Shown here one piece after another: positions 1 through 6,456 of a DNA stretch of 64,000 nt. The notes beneath the pieces were generated by a model that saw only the letters and a program-made list of their open reading frames with translations, was not told where the DNA came from and did no database searches. The first letter of the stretch is position 1. The number at the start of each line of letters is the position of its first letter. This stretch comes from Prevotella sp. (GTDB taxonomy: Bacteria; Bacteroidota; Bacteroidia; Bacteroidales; Bacteroidaceae). Both the position numbers and the translations under genes were made by a program. The stretch lies in NCBI GenBank assembly GCA_016286575.1, contig JAEETB010000002.1, positions 1 through 64,000 on the forward strand. Reading direction: 5' to 3'.

Positions 1-446
1 GTGCCCAACAGCAGTTCGACGAGGAGGAGGCCAAGCGTCTGGAGAAGAAGATCCGTAAGAACAAGTTCGACTTCGACGACTTCATGGGTCAGATTCAGCA
101 GATCAAGAAGATGGGTAACGTGAAGGATCTTGCTGCGATGATTCCTGGTGTGGGCAAGCAGATCAAGGATCTCGACATCGACGATAATGCCTTTAAGGGT
201 ATCGAGGCCATCATCAACTCGATGACACCTAAGGAGCGTGCTAATCCCGATATCATTAATCAGAGTCGCCGTCGCAGGATCGCTGCCGGTTCTGGTACGA
301 AACTGGAGGATGTGAATCGCTTGATGAAGCAGTTCGACCAGACGCGTAAGATGATGCGTATGGTGACGGGCATGGGTTCCTCGAAGATGGCCCAGATGGC
401 TAACGCTATGAAGGCCATGAAGGGTGGTGGCATGCCGAAATTTTAA
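1..446 (+). CDS. ffh: Signal recognition particle protein Ffh, C-terminal part
   Basis: This is the 3' end of ffh; the reading frame is open from the first bases of the window, so the ATG at 84 used in the ORF track is internal. The visible part is the methionine-rich M domain, which binds 4.5S/SRP RNA and signal peptides of nascent membrane proteins. Recognisable segments are DFMGQIQQIKKMG, DLAAMIPGVGKQI, SMTPKERANPDII, and the RNA-binding SRRRRIAAGSGT followed by VNRLMKQFDQTRKMMRMV. It ends with a short Met/Gly-rich tail. The GTPase domain lies outside the window. Identification by family recognition is secure. Confidence 0.96.
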   Translation, partial: AQQQFDEEEAKRLEKKIRKNKFDFDDFMGQIQQIKKMGNVKDLAAMIPGVGKQIKDLDIDDNAFKGIEAIINSMTPKERANPDIINQSRRRRIAAGSGTKLEDVNRLMKQFDQTRKMMRMVTGMGSSKMAQMANAMKAMKGGGMPKF

Positions 447-480
447 ATCGAAAATCGAAATTCGTAAATCGTAAATCAAT
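445..480. repeat. Heptamer repeat tract AAATCGW
   Basis: Five consecutive 7-nt units (AAATCGA, AAATCGA, AATTCGT, AAATCGT, AAATCAA) fill the whole gap between the ffh stop and the next ATG. The last 17 bases, GTAAATCGTAAATCAAT, recur exactly inside ilvD at 10192-10208. Confidence 0.85.
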
Positions 481-1101
481 ATGGCATTTGGTAAATGGAT
501 CAACAACCTGAAGGGACTCTTCGAGGAAGGTCCTATGAAGGAATTGACAGAGCATGTGTCTGCTCAGTCGCAGACAAAGCTCTCTGCTGAGAATGTGGTG
601 ATTACGGATGAGTTCCGCAACACGTTCAACGTCAATTCTCCTGTTCGTGAGAATATCCGTAACAGTTTCCTGTTCTCCATGCTCACGATGGCTTCTTATA
701 TCGTGATTGCTGATGGTAAGGTGGAGCCTCAGGAATATGACTTTCTGGGTAAGTTCCTGCGTGACACCTTTAGTGAGGAAGCTGAGGTAGAGGGCATGGA
801 CGTCGTAAAGAAACTGATTGCCAAGCACGATGAACTGGAAGCCTATAAACCGATGGCTTTCCTGCAGTTGATAGGTGATTGTGGCAGTCAGATTGCCAGT
901 ACCCTGAATGAGGATCTGCGTTATCAGATGTTGTCGATGCTGGCGCTGATTGTCAAGTCGGATGCCAATATCTCAGATAAAGAGATTGAGTCGCTGAAGG
1001 AGGTGGCCGTGTATATCGGTATGAAAGCCACGGATGTCGATGCTCTGATGAATCTTGATCCAGAGAAGGCCAAGGATGAGTGGCAGTGGATGAAAGGATA
1101 G
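481..1101 (+). CDS. TerB-like helical protein
   Basis: A 206-residue soluble protein without signal peptide or membrane segment. Residues about 55-200 resemble the TerB/DjlA-N helical fold: an acidic turn in [14 protein letters not shown] is followed by amphipathic helices, and a second similar stretch, [15 protein letters not shown], lies near the end. Proteins with this fold are linked to tellurite-resistance and membrane-stress systems, but many are uncharacterised, and nothing here shows a specific role. The gene begins directly after the heptamer tract and ends 22 bp before folD. The call rests on motif appearance only; the function is unknown. Confidence 0.55.
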   Translation: MAFGKWINNLKGLFEEGPMKELTEHVSAQSQTKLSAENVVITDEFRNTFNVNSPVRENIRNSFLFSMLTMASYIVIADGKVEPQEYDFLGKFLRDTFSEEAEVEGMDVVKKLIAKHDELEAYKPMAFLQLIGDCGSQIASTLNEDLRYQMLSMLALIVKSDANISDKEIESLKEVAVYIGMKATDVDALMNLDPEKAKDEWQWMKG

Positions 1102-1123
1102 TCCGTTGCAAAAATTATTATAT

Positions 1124-2002
1124 ATGCAGTTAATTGATGGAAAGGCAACAGCAGCAGCTATTAAGGCTGAGATTGCTGAAGAGGTAAAAGAGATTATTTC
1201 AAAGGGTGGCAAGCAGCCCCATCTGGCAGCCGTATTGGTAGGTCATGATGGCGGCTCAGAAACCTATGTAAAGAATAAGGTACTCGCGTGCGAGGCTTGT
1301 GGCTTTAAGAGCACACTGATTCGTTTTGAAGAGGATGTGACGGAGGCTGAGCTTCTGGCCTGTGTGGATAACCTGAATCGCAATGGCGATATCGACGGAT
1401 TCATTGTACAGCTGCCCTTACCGAAACATATTGACGAGCAGAAAATCATCGAGGCCATCGACTATCGTAAGGATGTCGACGGTTTCCATCCCATCAATGT
1501 AGGTCGCATGGCCATTGGTCTGCCGTGTTTTATCTCAGCGACACCTTTGGGTATCATCACCCTGTTGAAGCGTTACAATATCGAGACCAGTGGTAAGAAG
1601 TGTGTTATTCTGGGTCGCTCGAATATCGTGGGTAAGCCCATGGCTCAGCTGATGATGCAGAAACAGTATGGCGATGCCACGGTGACCGTATGTCACTCAC
1701 GCTCAAAGACTTTGAAGGAAGAGTGTCGTGCTGCAGATATCATCATCGCTGCTATCGGACAGCCCGACTTCGTGACGGCTGATATGGTCAAGGAGGGTGC
1801 TGTCATCGTTGACGTTGGTACCACCCGTGTGCCTGATGCTACTCGTAAGAGTGGTTTCCGTCTGAATGGCGACGTGAAGTTCGACGAAGTGGCTCCTAAG
1901 TGCAGTTTCATCACGCCAGTTCCTGGTGGAGTAGGTCCCATGACCATCTGTTCGCTGATGAAGAATACCCTCGCCGCTGGCAAACATGAGTATTATATTT
2001 AG
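1124..2002 (+). CDS. folD: Bifunctional methylenetetrahydrofolate dehydrogenase/cyclohydrolase FolD
   Basis: FolD interconverts 5,10-methylene-, 5,10-methenyl- and 10-formyl-tetrahydrofolate in cytosolic one-carbon metabolism, using NADP. I prefer the ATG at 1124 ([10 protein letters not shown]) over the TTG at 1106 in the track, because family members begin with this motif. That gives 292 residues, a normal length. Visible signatures are the catalytic tyrosine-lysine pair in SETYVKNK (about residues 46-52), [14 protein letters not shown], the nucleotide-binding loop [12 protein letters not shown], and the C-terminal [18 protein letters not shown]. All expected motifs are present. The stop codon overlaps an inverted-repeat element. 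Confidence 0.96.
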   Translation: MQLIDGKATAAAIKAEIAEEVKEIISKGGKQPHLAAVLVGHDGGSETYVKNKVLACEACGFKSTLIRFEEDVTEAELLACVDNLNRNGDIDGFIVQLPLPKHIDEQKIIEAIDYRKDVDGFHPINVGRMAIGLPCFISATPLGIITLLKRYNIETSGKKCVILGRSNIVGKPMAQLMMQKQYGDATVTVCHSRSKTLKEECRAADIIIAAIGQPDFVTADMVKEGAVIVDVGTTRVPDATRKSGFRLNGDVKFDEVAPKCSFITPVPGGVGPMTICSLMKNTLAAGKHEYYI

Positions 2003-2093
2003 GCACAGATTAACACGGCTTTATAAATAAAGACACGGCTGGTTGTTGATAAAAGCAGTGTTTCTCTAAAAGAGAGCCGTGTAAATCCGTGCC
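2002..2093. repeat. GGCAC-ended intergenic inverted repeat, copy 1
   Basis: The segment opens with GGCACAGATTAACACGGCT and closes with AGCCGTGTAAATCCGTGCC, which are imperfect reverse complements, around an AT-rich centre. It fills the gap between folD and the small TPR gene. A related element lies at 10914-10990 between ilvD and ilvB. It may act as an RNA hairpin or be a small non-coding mobile repeat. Confidence 0.7.
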
Positions 2094-2107
2094 AAAAAGA
2101 ATAGAAG

Positions 2108-2287
2108 ATGACTGCACAAGAGTGGTACGAAAAAGGTAACGCCTTTCGGAAAGAGTCAAAATGGCACGAGGCCATCAACTGCTATATCCAGGCTATTGCG
2201 CTTGACCCAGACAGTCCGGCTGTTGAGGCCAAGCGCATGCTCGATGATATCATGGCCTTCTACTGTAAGGATATGTATAATCCCTGA
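2108..2287 (+). CDS. Small TPR-like protein (59 aa)
   Basis: This frame was missed by the ORF track because of its length. It reads MTAQEWYEKGNAFRKESKWHE and ends KDMYNP before a TGA. The pattern of a W/Y-x-x-G-N helix followed by W-x-x-A-I-x-x-Y-x-x-A-I-x-L-D-P is one tetratricopeptide repeat hairpin plus a capping helix. TPRs bind other proteins, but the partner here is unknown. It begins 15 bp after the inverted-repeat element and ends 24 bp before the aldo/keto reductase, so the two may be cotranscribed. I recall similar short TPR proteins in other Bacteroidales, but could not check. Confidence 0.75.
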   Translation: MTAQEWYEKGNAFRKESKWHEAINCYIQAIALDPDSPAVEAKRMLDDIMAFYCKDMYNP

Positions 2288-2311
2288 TAACAACAAAAAC
2301 TAAAAAAGACT

Positions 2312-3673
2312 ATGAATAAGGAGGAGAATAATCAAAAGAATGTGAGTCGCAGGGAGTTCCTGCGCCGTTTGGGTATGGGTGCTGGAGCCGTTATGGCTTC
2401 GAGTGTGATGGGACCTTTGGGCGTGTTTGCTCAAGAGGATCAGAAGAAAGTGGGGGAGAACCGCATGACCTATCGTGTACAGCATGGTTCGGGTGAGCAG
2501 ATCTCACTATTGGGATTTGGTATGATGCGTCTGCCTAATGATCAGGACGAGGTGAACCAATTAGTGGACTATGCCATCGAACATGGGGTGAACTACTTCG
2601 ACACGGCACCGATGTATATGGGTGGACGTTCGGAGGTGTTGACAGGTAATGCCTTGAGCCGTCATCCGCGTGAGAAATACTATGTGGCCACGAAGATGTC
2701 TAACCAGCGAAATAATCTGTGGGACTTCAAAGAGGCCCAGAAGATGTACTATCAGTCGTTCCAGCGATTGAAGGTGGATCATATCGACTACTATCTGTTG
2801 CACAGCATCGGAGGTGGTGGTATGGACACGTTGAACGCCCGGTTCTTTGATAACCATCTGCTTGAGTTCCTGTTGAAGGAGCGTGAGGCAGGACGGATTC
2901 GTCATCTGGGTTTCTCATATCATGGTGATGTGCGTCCCTTCGACTACTTGTTGGATCATCAGGACGAGTATCACTGGGACTTCGTGCAGATACAGATGAA
3001 CTTCCTTGACTGGCGACATGCTTCGATGGGTAACGGCTGGCGAAAGGATGCCGATGCGGAGTACCTCTATAATAAATGTGAGAAGACAGGTGTACAGTGT
3101 GTTGTCATGGAACCGCTACGTGGTGGTGCCTTTGGTAAGATGGCCAAGGAACTGACGAACCAGTTGAAGGCTGTGCGTCCCAATGACAGTACGGCCCGTT
3201 GGTCATTCCGTTGGGTGGGCTCTCACCCCAATATCCTGACCACGTTGAGTGGTATGAACAAGATGGAACATGTGAAGGAGAATGTGGAGACCTTCTCACC
3301 GCTTGAAATCTGTACAGAGGCTGAGAATACGCTGCTGGCAGAGATTGCCGACCAGATGGCAGGCTATCCGACGATTCCCTGTACAACCTGTGCCTATTGT
3401 ATGCCTTGTCCTTATGGTGTCGATATTCCAGGCAACTTCGCTTATTATAATGACGCAGTGAACAGTCATGTCTTGCCTCTGCCTGAAAAACAGGCTGCAG
3501 ACTATGCCGAGAGGAAACAGCAGTTTGCCGATGGATTACGCAAAGCGTTACCCAATGTCGAGTCATGGGCCAGAAGTTGTGCGGACTGTGAAGAGTGTCT
3601 GCCGAAGTGTCCGCAGCAGATTCGTATTCCGAACCAGATGGCACGAATCGTTGAATTGTTGCGTAAAAGATAG
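2312..3673 (+). CDS. Tat-exported aldo/keto reductase with C-terminal 4Fe-4S cysteine motifs
   Basis: A 453-residue oxidoreductase. The N-terminus carries a twin-arginine signal (SRREFLRRLGMGAG, about residues 12-25) followed by a hydrophobic stretch ending in VFAQ, so export of the folded protein is expected. Residues about 60-340 are an aldo/keto reductase barrel: ISLLGFGMMRLP, FDTAPMYMGGRSE (catalytic Asp and Tyr), VATKMSN (Lys), and IDYYLLHSI (His). The C-terminus has two ferredoxin-like cysteine sets, CTTCAYCMPCPYGVDIPG and CADCEECLPKCP, as in bacterial AKR-ferredoxin fusions. Substrate is unknown. It sits alone between a small TPR gene and the promoter of the oxoacid oxidoreductase operon. 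Confidence 0.88.
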   Translation: MNKEENNQKNVSRREFLRRLGMGAGAVMASSVMGPLGVFAQEDQKKVGENRMTYRVQHGSGEQISLLGFGMMRLPNDQDEVNQLVDYAIEHGVNYFDTAPMYMGGRSEVLTGNALSRHPREKYYVATKMSNQRNNLWDFKEAQKMYYQSFQRLKVDHIDYYLLHSIGGGGMDTLNARFFDNHLLEFLLKEREAGRIRHLGFSYHGDVRPFDYLLDHQDEYHWDFVQIQMNFLDWRHASMGNGWRKDADAEYLYNKCEKTGVQCVVMEPLRGGAFGKMAKELTNQLKAVRPNDSTARWSFRWVGSHPNILTTLSGMNKMEHVKENVETFSPLEICTEAENTLLAEIADQMAGYPTIPCTTCAYCMPCPYGVDIPGNFAYYNDAVNSHVLPLPEKQAADYAERKQQFADGLRKALPNVESWARSCADCEECLPKCPQQIRIPNQMARIVELLRKR

Positions 3674-3710
3674 GTTTTCTAACAAAAATGAAAGAAAAAA
3701 GCGTTTTTCT

Positions 3711-3741
3711 TTTGCATTTTGCTTACTAATTACTATCTTTG
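3711..3741 (+). promoter_or_regulatory. Bacteroidetes-type promoter for the oxoacid oxidoreductase operon
   Basis: TTTG at 3711-3714 and TATCTTTG at 3734-3741 are separated by 19 bp, matching the Bacteroidetes -33/-7 consensus TTTG-N19-21-TAnnTTTG. It lies about 40 bp upstream of the ferredoxin gene. It also overlaps the N-terminal extension proposed by the ORF track, which argues for the later start at 3782. Confidence 0.75.
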
Positions 3742-3781
3742 CACCCCGAATTCAGGATTTAATGCATTAAACTATAATAAT

Positions 3782-4012
3782 ATGGCAAAAATGAAAGGCG
3801 CCATTGTGGTAGATACTGAGAGGTGCAAGGGATGTCAGTTGTGCATCATCGCTTGTCCTCAGAAGGTTATCGCCCTGGCCAACAAAGTGAATCTTCACGG
3901 CTACCCATACGTAGAGGCTGCCAACGAGGAGGCCTGTGTAGGCTGTGCTTCGTGTGGCATCGTCTGCCCGGATGGATGTATCACCGTGTATCGTAAAAAA
4001 GTGGAGGAATAA
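3782..4012 (+). CDS. korD: 2-oxoacid:ferredoxin oxidoreductase, ferredoxin (delta) subunit
   Basis: A 76-residue 2[4Fe-4S] ferredoxin-type subunit that carries electrons from the catalytic subunits to ferredoxin. Two cluster motifs are visible: CKGCQLCIIACPQ and CVGCASCGIVCPDGC. I use the ATG at 3782 (MAKMKGAIVVD); the track start at 3719 lies upstream of the predicted transcription start. The gene heads a D-A-B-C operon with 3 bp to the next gene. The symbol follows the general 2-oxoglutarate (kor) naming; branched-chain (vor) substrates are equally possible. Confidence 0.88.
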   Translation: MAKMKGAIVVDTERCKGCQLCIIACPQKVIALANKVNLHGYPYVEAANEEACVGCASCGIVCPDGCITVYRKKVEE

Positions 4013-4015
4013 GCT

Positions 4016-5101
4016 ATGGCAGAAAACAAGGAAGTTGTATTGATGAAAGGCAACGAGGCTATTGCCCACGCTGCTATTCGTTGCGGATGCGACGGCTATT
4101 TCGGCTATCCTATTACTCCGCAGAGTGAAGTGATTGAGACGCTGGCTGAACTGAAGCCTTGGGAGACCACTGGTATGCAGGTGGTGCAGGCTGAGAGTGA
4201 GCTGGCTTCGATTTACATGGTCTATGGTGCCGCTGGTGCTGGTAAGCGTGCGATGACATCCAGTTCGTCTCCTGGTATCGCCCTGATGCAGGAAGGTATC
4301 ACCTACATGGCCGGTGCTGAGGTGCCTGGTGTGTTTGTGAACGTTCAGCGTGGTGGTCCCGGTCTGGGAACCATTCAGCCTTCACAGGGTGACTATTTCC
4401 AGGCTACCCGTGGTGGCGGTAATGGTGACTACAAGGTGATTGTGTTGGCTCCGTCTTCAGTACAGGAGATGGCCGACTTCGTGGATCTGGCCTTTGAGTT
4501 GGCCTTTAAGTATCGTAACCCCGCTATGATTCTGAGCGACGGCGTGATCGGTCAGATGATGGAGAAGGTGGTGCTGCCTCCGTTCAAGCCCCGTCGTACG
4601 GACGAGGAGGTGATCAAGCAGTGTCCTTGGGCTTCTACTGGTAAGCCAAAGAACCGTGAGCGTGTGGTCATTACTTCTCTGGAGCTGAAGCCTGAGATTA
4701 TGGAGCAGCGAAACATCGCCCTCCAGGAGAAGTATGCTAAGATTCAGGAGAATGAGGTGCGCTTTGAGGAGCAGCAGATGGACGATGCCGAGTATGCTAT
4801 CGTAGCCTTCGGTTCTGCAGCCCGTATTGCTGAGAAGAGTGTAGAGATTGCTCGTGAGCAGGGTATCAAGGTCGGCTTGTTCCGTCCTATCACACTGTTC
4901 CCTTTCCCAACAAAGCAGATTGCTGAGTTGTCGAAGAAGGTGAAGGGTATCCTCGTGGCTGAGATCAATGCCGGACAGATGGTACAGGATGTTCGCCTCG
5001 CCGTGAACGGCGCCATCCCCGTTGAGCAGTTCGGCCGCTTAGGTGGTATCGTTCCCGATCCCGAAGAAATCGTAAATGCGCTTAAAGAAAAAATAATGTA
5101 G
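4016..5101 (+). CDS. vorB: 2-oxoacid:ferredoxin oxidoreductase, alpha subunit (VorB/KorA type)
   Basis: A 361-residue alpha subunit of a CoA-dependent 2-oxoacid:ferredoxin oxidoreductase, which oxidatively decarboxylates 2-oxoacids to acyl-CoA with ferredoxin as acceptor. The fold-typical segments are MKGNEAIAHAAIRCGCDGYFGYPITPQSE, the conserved VQAESELASIYMVYGAAGAGKR, and TSSSSPGIALMQEG. The C-terminal part resembles the transketolase C-like domain (YAIVAFGSAARIAEKSVEIAR and VGLFRPITLFPFP). Bacteroidales homologues are usually named VorB (3-methyl-2-oxobutanoate dehydrogenase), but specificity for 2-oxoglutarate, branched-chain or other oxoacids cannot be read here. It is tightly spaced with both neighbours. 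Confidence 0.9.
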   Translation: MAENKEVVLMKGNEAIAHAAIRCGCDGYFGYPITPQSEVIETLAELKPWETTGMQVVQAESELASIYMVYGAAGAGKRAMTSSSSPGIALMQEGITYMAGAEVPGVFVNVQRGGPGLGTIQPSQGDYFQATRGGGNGDYKVIVLAPSSVQEMADFVDLAFELAFKYRNPAMILSDGVIGQMMEKVVLPPFKPRRTDEEVIKQCPWASTGKPKNRERVVITSLELKPEIMEQRNIALQEKYAKIQENEVRFEEQQMDDAEYAIVAFGSAARIAEKSVEIAREQGIKVGLFRPITLFPFPTKQIAELSKKVKGILVAEINAGQMVQDVRLAVNGAIPVEQFGRLGGIVPDPEEIVNALKEKIM

Positions 5102-5103
5102 CA

Positions 5104-5874
5104 ATGGATAGAAATCAAATAGTTCAACCAGAGAACATCGTCTGCAAGAAGCCGACGCTGATGAACGACAACAATATGCACTACTGCCCAGGCTGTAGTC
5201 ATGGTGTGGTGCATAAGCTCATTGCCGAAGTCATCGAGGAGATGGGTATGGAAGACAAGGCTGTAGGTGTATCACCTGTAGGCTGTGCCGTCTTCGCGTA
5301 CAATTATATAGATATAGACTGGCAGGAGGCTGCCCACGGTCGTGCACCCGCACTGGCTACGGGTATCAAGCGCTGCTGGCCTGACCGTCTGGTATTCACC
5401 TATCAGGGTGATGGTGACCTGGCTTGTATCGGTACCTGTGAGACCATTCACGCCCTGAACCGTGGTGAGAACATCGTGATTATCTTCGTCAACAATGCCA
5501 TCTATGGTATGACGGGTGGTCAGATGGCTCCAACGACCCTGATTGGTCAGAAGACTTCTACTTGTCCTTATGGCCGTGATCCTCAGTTGCATGGTTATCC
5601 CTTGAAGATGGCTGATATCGCTGCTGGACTCGAGGGTACTTGCTATGTGACTCGTCAGAGTGTTGAGTCTGTAGCCTCTATCAATAAGGCTAAGAAGGCG
5701 CTGCGCAAGGCTTTCGAGGCTTCGATGGCTGGTAAGGGAAGCTCTCTTGTAGAGTTTGTATCAACCTGCAACAGCGGTTGGAAACTCACACCTGCTAAGG
5801 CTAATGAATGGATGAAGGAGAATATGTTCCCCTTCTATCCCAAAGGTGACTTAAAAGATACGACAGACAAATGA
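5104..5874 (+). CDS. korB: 2-oxoacid:ferredoxin oxidoreductase, beta (TPP-binding) subunit
   Basis: A 256-residue thiamine-diphosphate-binding subunit. CPGCSHGVVHKLI near the N-terminus holds the conserved cysteines and TPP-contact histidine. The TPP/Mg motif is GDGDLACIGTCETIHAL followed by IIFVNNAIYGMTGGQMAPT (about residues 100-145). It pairs with the preceding alpha subunit to form the active site. The stop codon overlaps the start of the gamma gene in ATGA, suggesting translational coupling. The gene is complete and of normal length. Confidence 0.93.
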   Translation: MDRNQIVQPENIVCKKPTLMNDNNMHYCPGCSHGVVHKLIAEVIEEMGMEDKAVGVSPVGCAVFAYNYIDIDWQEAAHGRAPALATGIKRCWPDRLVFTYQGDGDLACIGTCETIHALNRGENIVIIFVNNAIYGMTGGQMAPTTLIGQKTSTCPYGRDPQLHGYPLKMADIAAGLEGTCYVTRQSVESVASINKAKKALRKAFEASMAGKGSSLVEFVSTCNSGWKLTPAKANEWMKENMFPFYPKGDLKDTTDK

Positions 5875-6416
5875 AAAAGGAAATAATTATCAGTGGTTTC
5901 GGAGGTCAGGGCGTGCTCTCGATGGGTAAGATTCTGGCCTATAGTGGACTGATGGAGGATAAAGAGGTGACTTGGATGCCTGCTTACGGTCCTGAGCAGC
6001 GCGGTGGTACGGCCAACGTGACGGTCATCGTCAGTGACGAGCGTATTTCTTCGCCTATCCTTAGCAAGTATGATATTGCCGTAGTACTGAACCAGCCTTC
6101 GCTGGAGAAGTTCGAGCCGAAGATCAAGCCCGGTGGTATTCTGATTTATGACGGCTTTGGTATTATCAACCCGCCAACGCGTAAGGATATTACTGTTTAT
6201 CAGATTGCCGCTATGGACAAGGCTGCTGAGATGAAGAACAGCAAGGTCTTCAATATGATTATCCTTGGTGGACTGCTGAAGGTCGCTCCCGTAGTGAGTG
6301 ACAAGGGTGTTGAGAAGGCACTGAAGAAGACATTGCCCGAGCGTCATCACGGACTGATTCCTCTGAATATGGAGGCCCTGCAAGAAGGTGCCAAGATTAT
6401 TGAGGAAGTGAAATAA
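5871..6416 (+). CDS. korC: 2-oxoacid:ferredoxin oxidoreductase, gamma subunit
   Basis: A 181-residue gamma subunit. It begins EIIISGFGGQGVLSMGKILA, the glycine-rich signature of the POR/KOR gamma family that contributes to CoA binding. This is followed by MPAYGPEQRGGTANVTVIVSDERISSP, another family hallmark. It overlaps the beta gene by four bases and closes the operon; a strong hairpin terminator follows within 10 bp. All four subunits expected of a heterotetrameric enzyme are therefore present in one transcription unit. Confidence 0.93.
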   Translation: MKKEIIISGFGGQGVLSMGKILAYSGLMEDKEVTWMPAYGPEQRGGTANVTVIVSDERISSPILSKYDIAVVLNQPSLEKFEPKIKPGGILIYDGFGIINPPTRKDITVYQIAAMDKAAEMKNSKVFNMIILGGLLKVAPVVSDKGVEKALKKTLPERHHGLIPLNMEALQEGAKIIEEVK

Positions 6417-6421
6417 AAACT

Positions 6422-6456
6422 GAATCCCCTGCCGATTGGTAGGGGATTCGTTTTTT
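6422..6456. terminator. Bidirectional rho-independent terminator between convergent genes
   Basis: A perfect 9-bp stem, GAATCCCCT (6422-6430) with AGGGGATTC (6441-6449), is followed by GTTTTTT on the plus strand and preceded by AAAAA. It can therefore end the oxoacid operon and, read on the minus strand, the beta-galactosidase gene, whose stop codon (6455-6457) touches the T-run. Confidence 0.9.

Noticed and set aside
3719-3781. N-terminal extension of the ferredoxin subunit in the ORF track
   Set aside because: It overlaps the predicted -7 box and adds residues unlike the family; ATG 3782 fits better.
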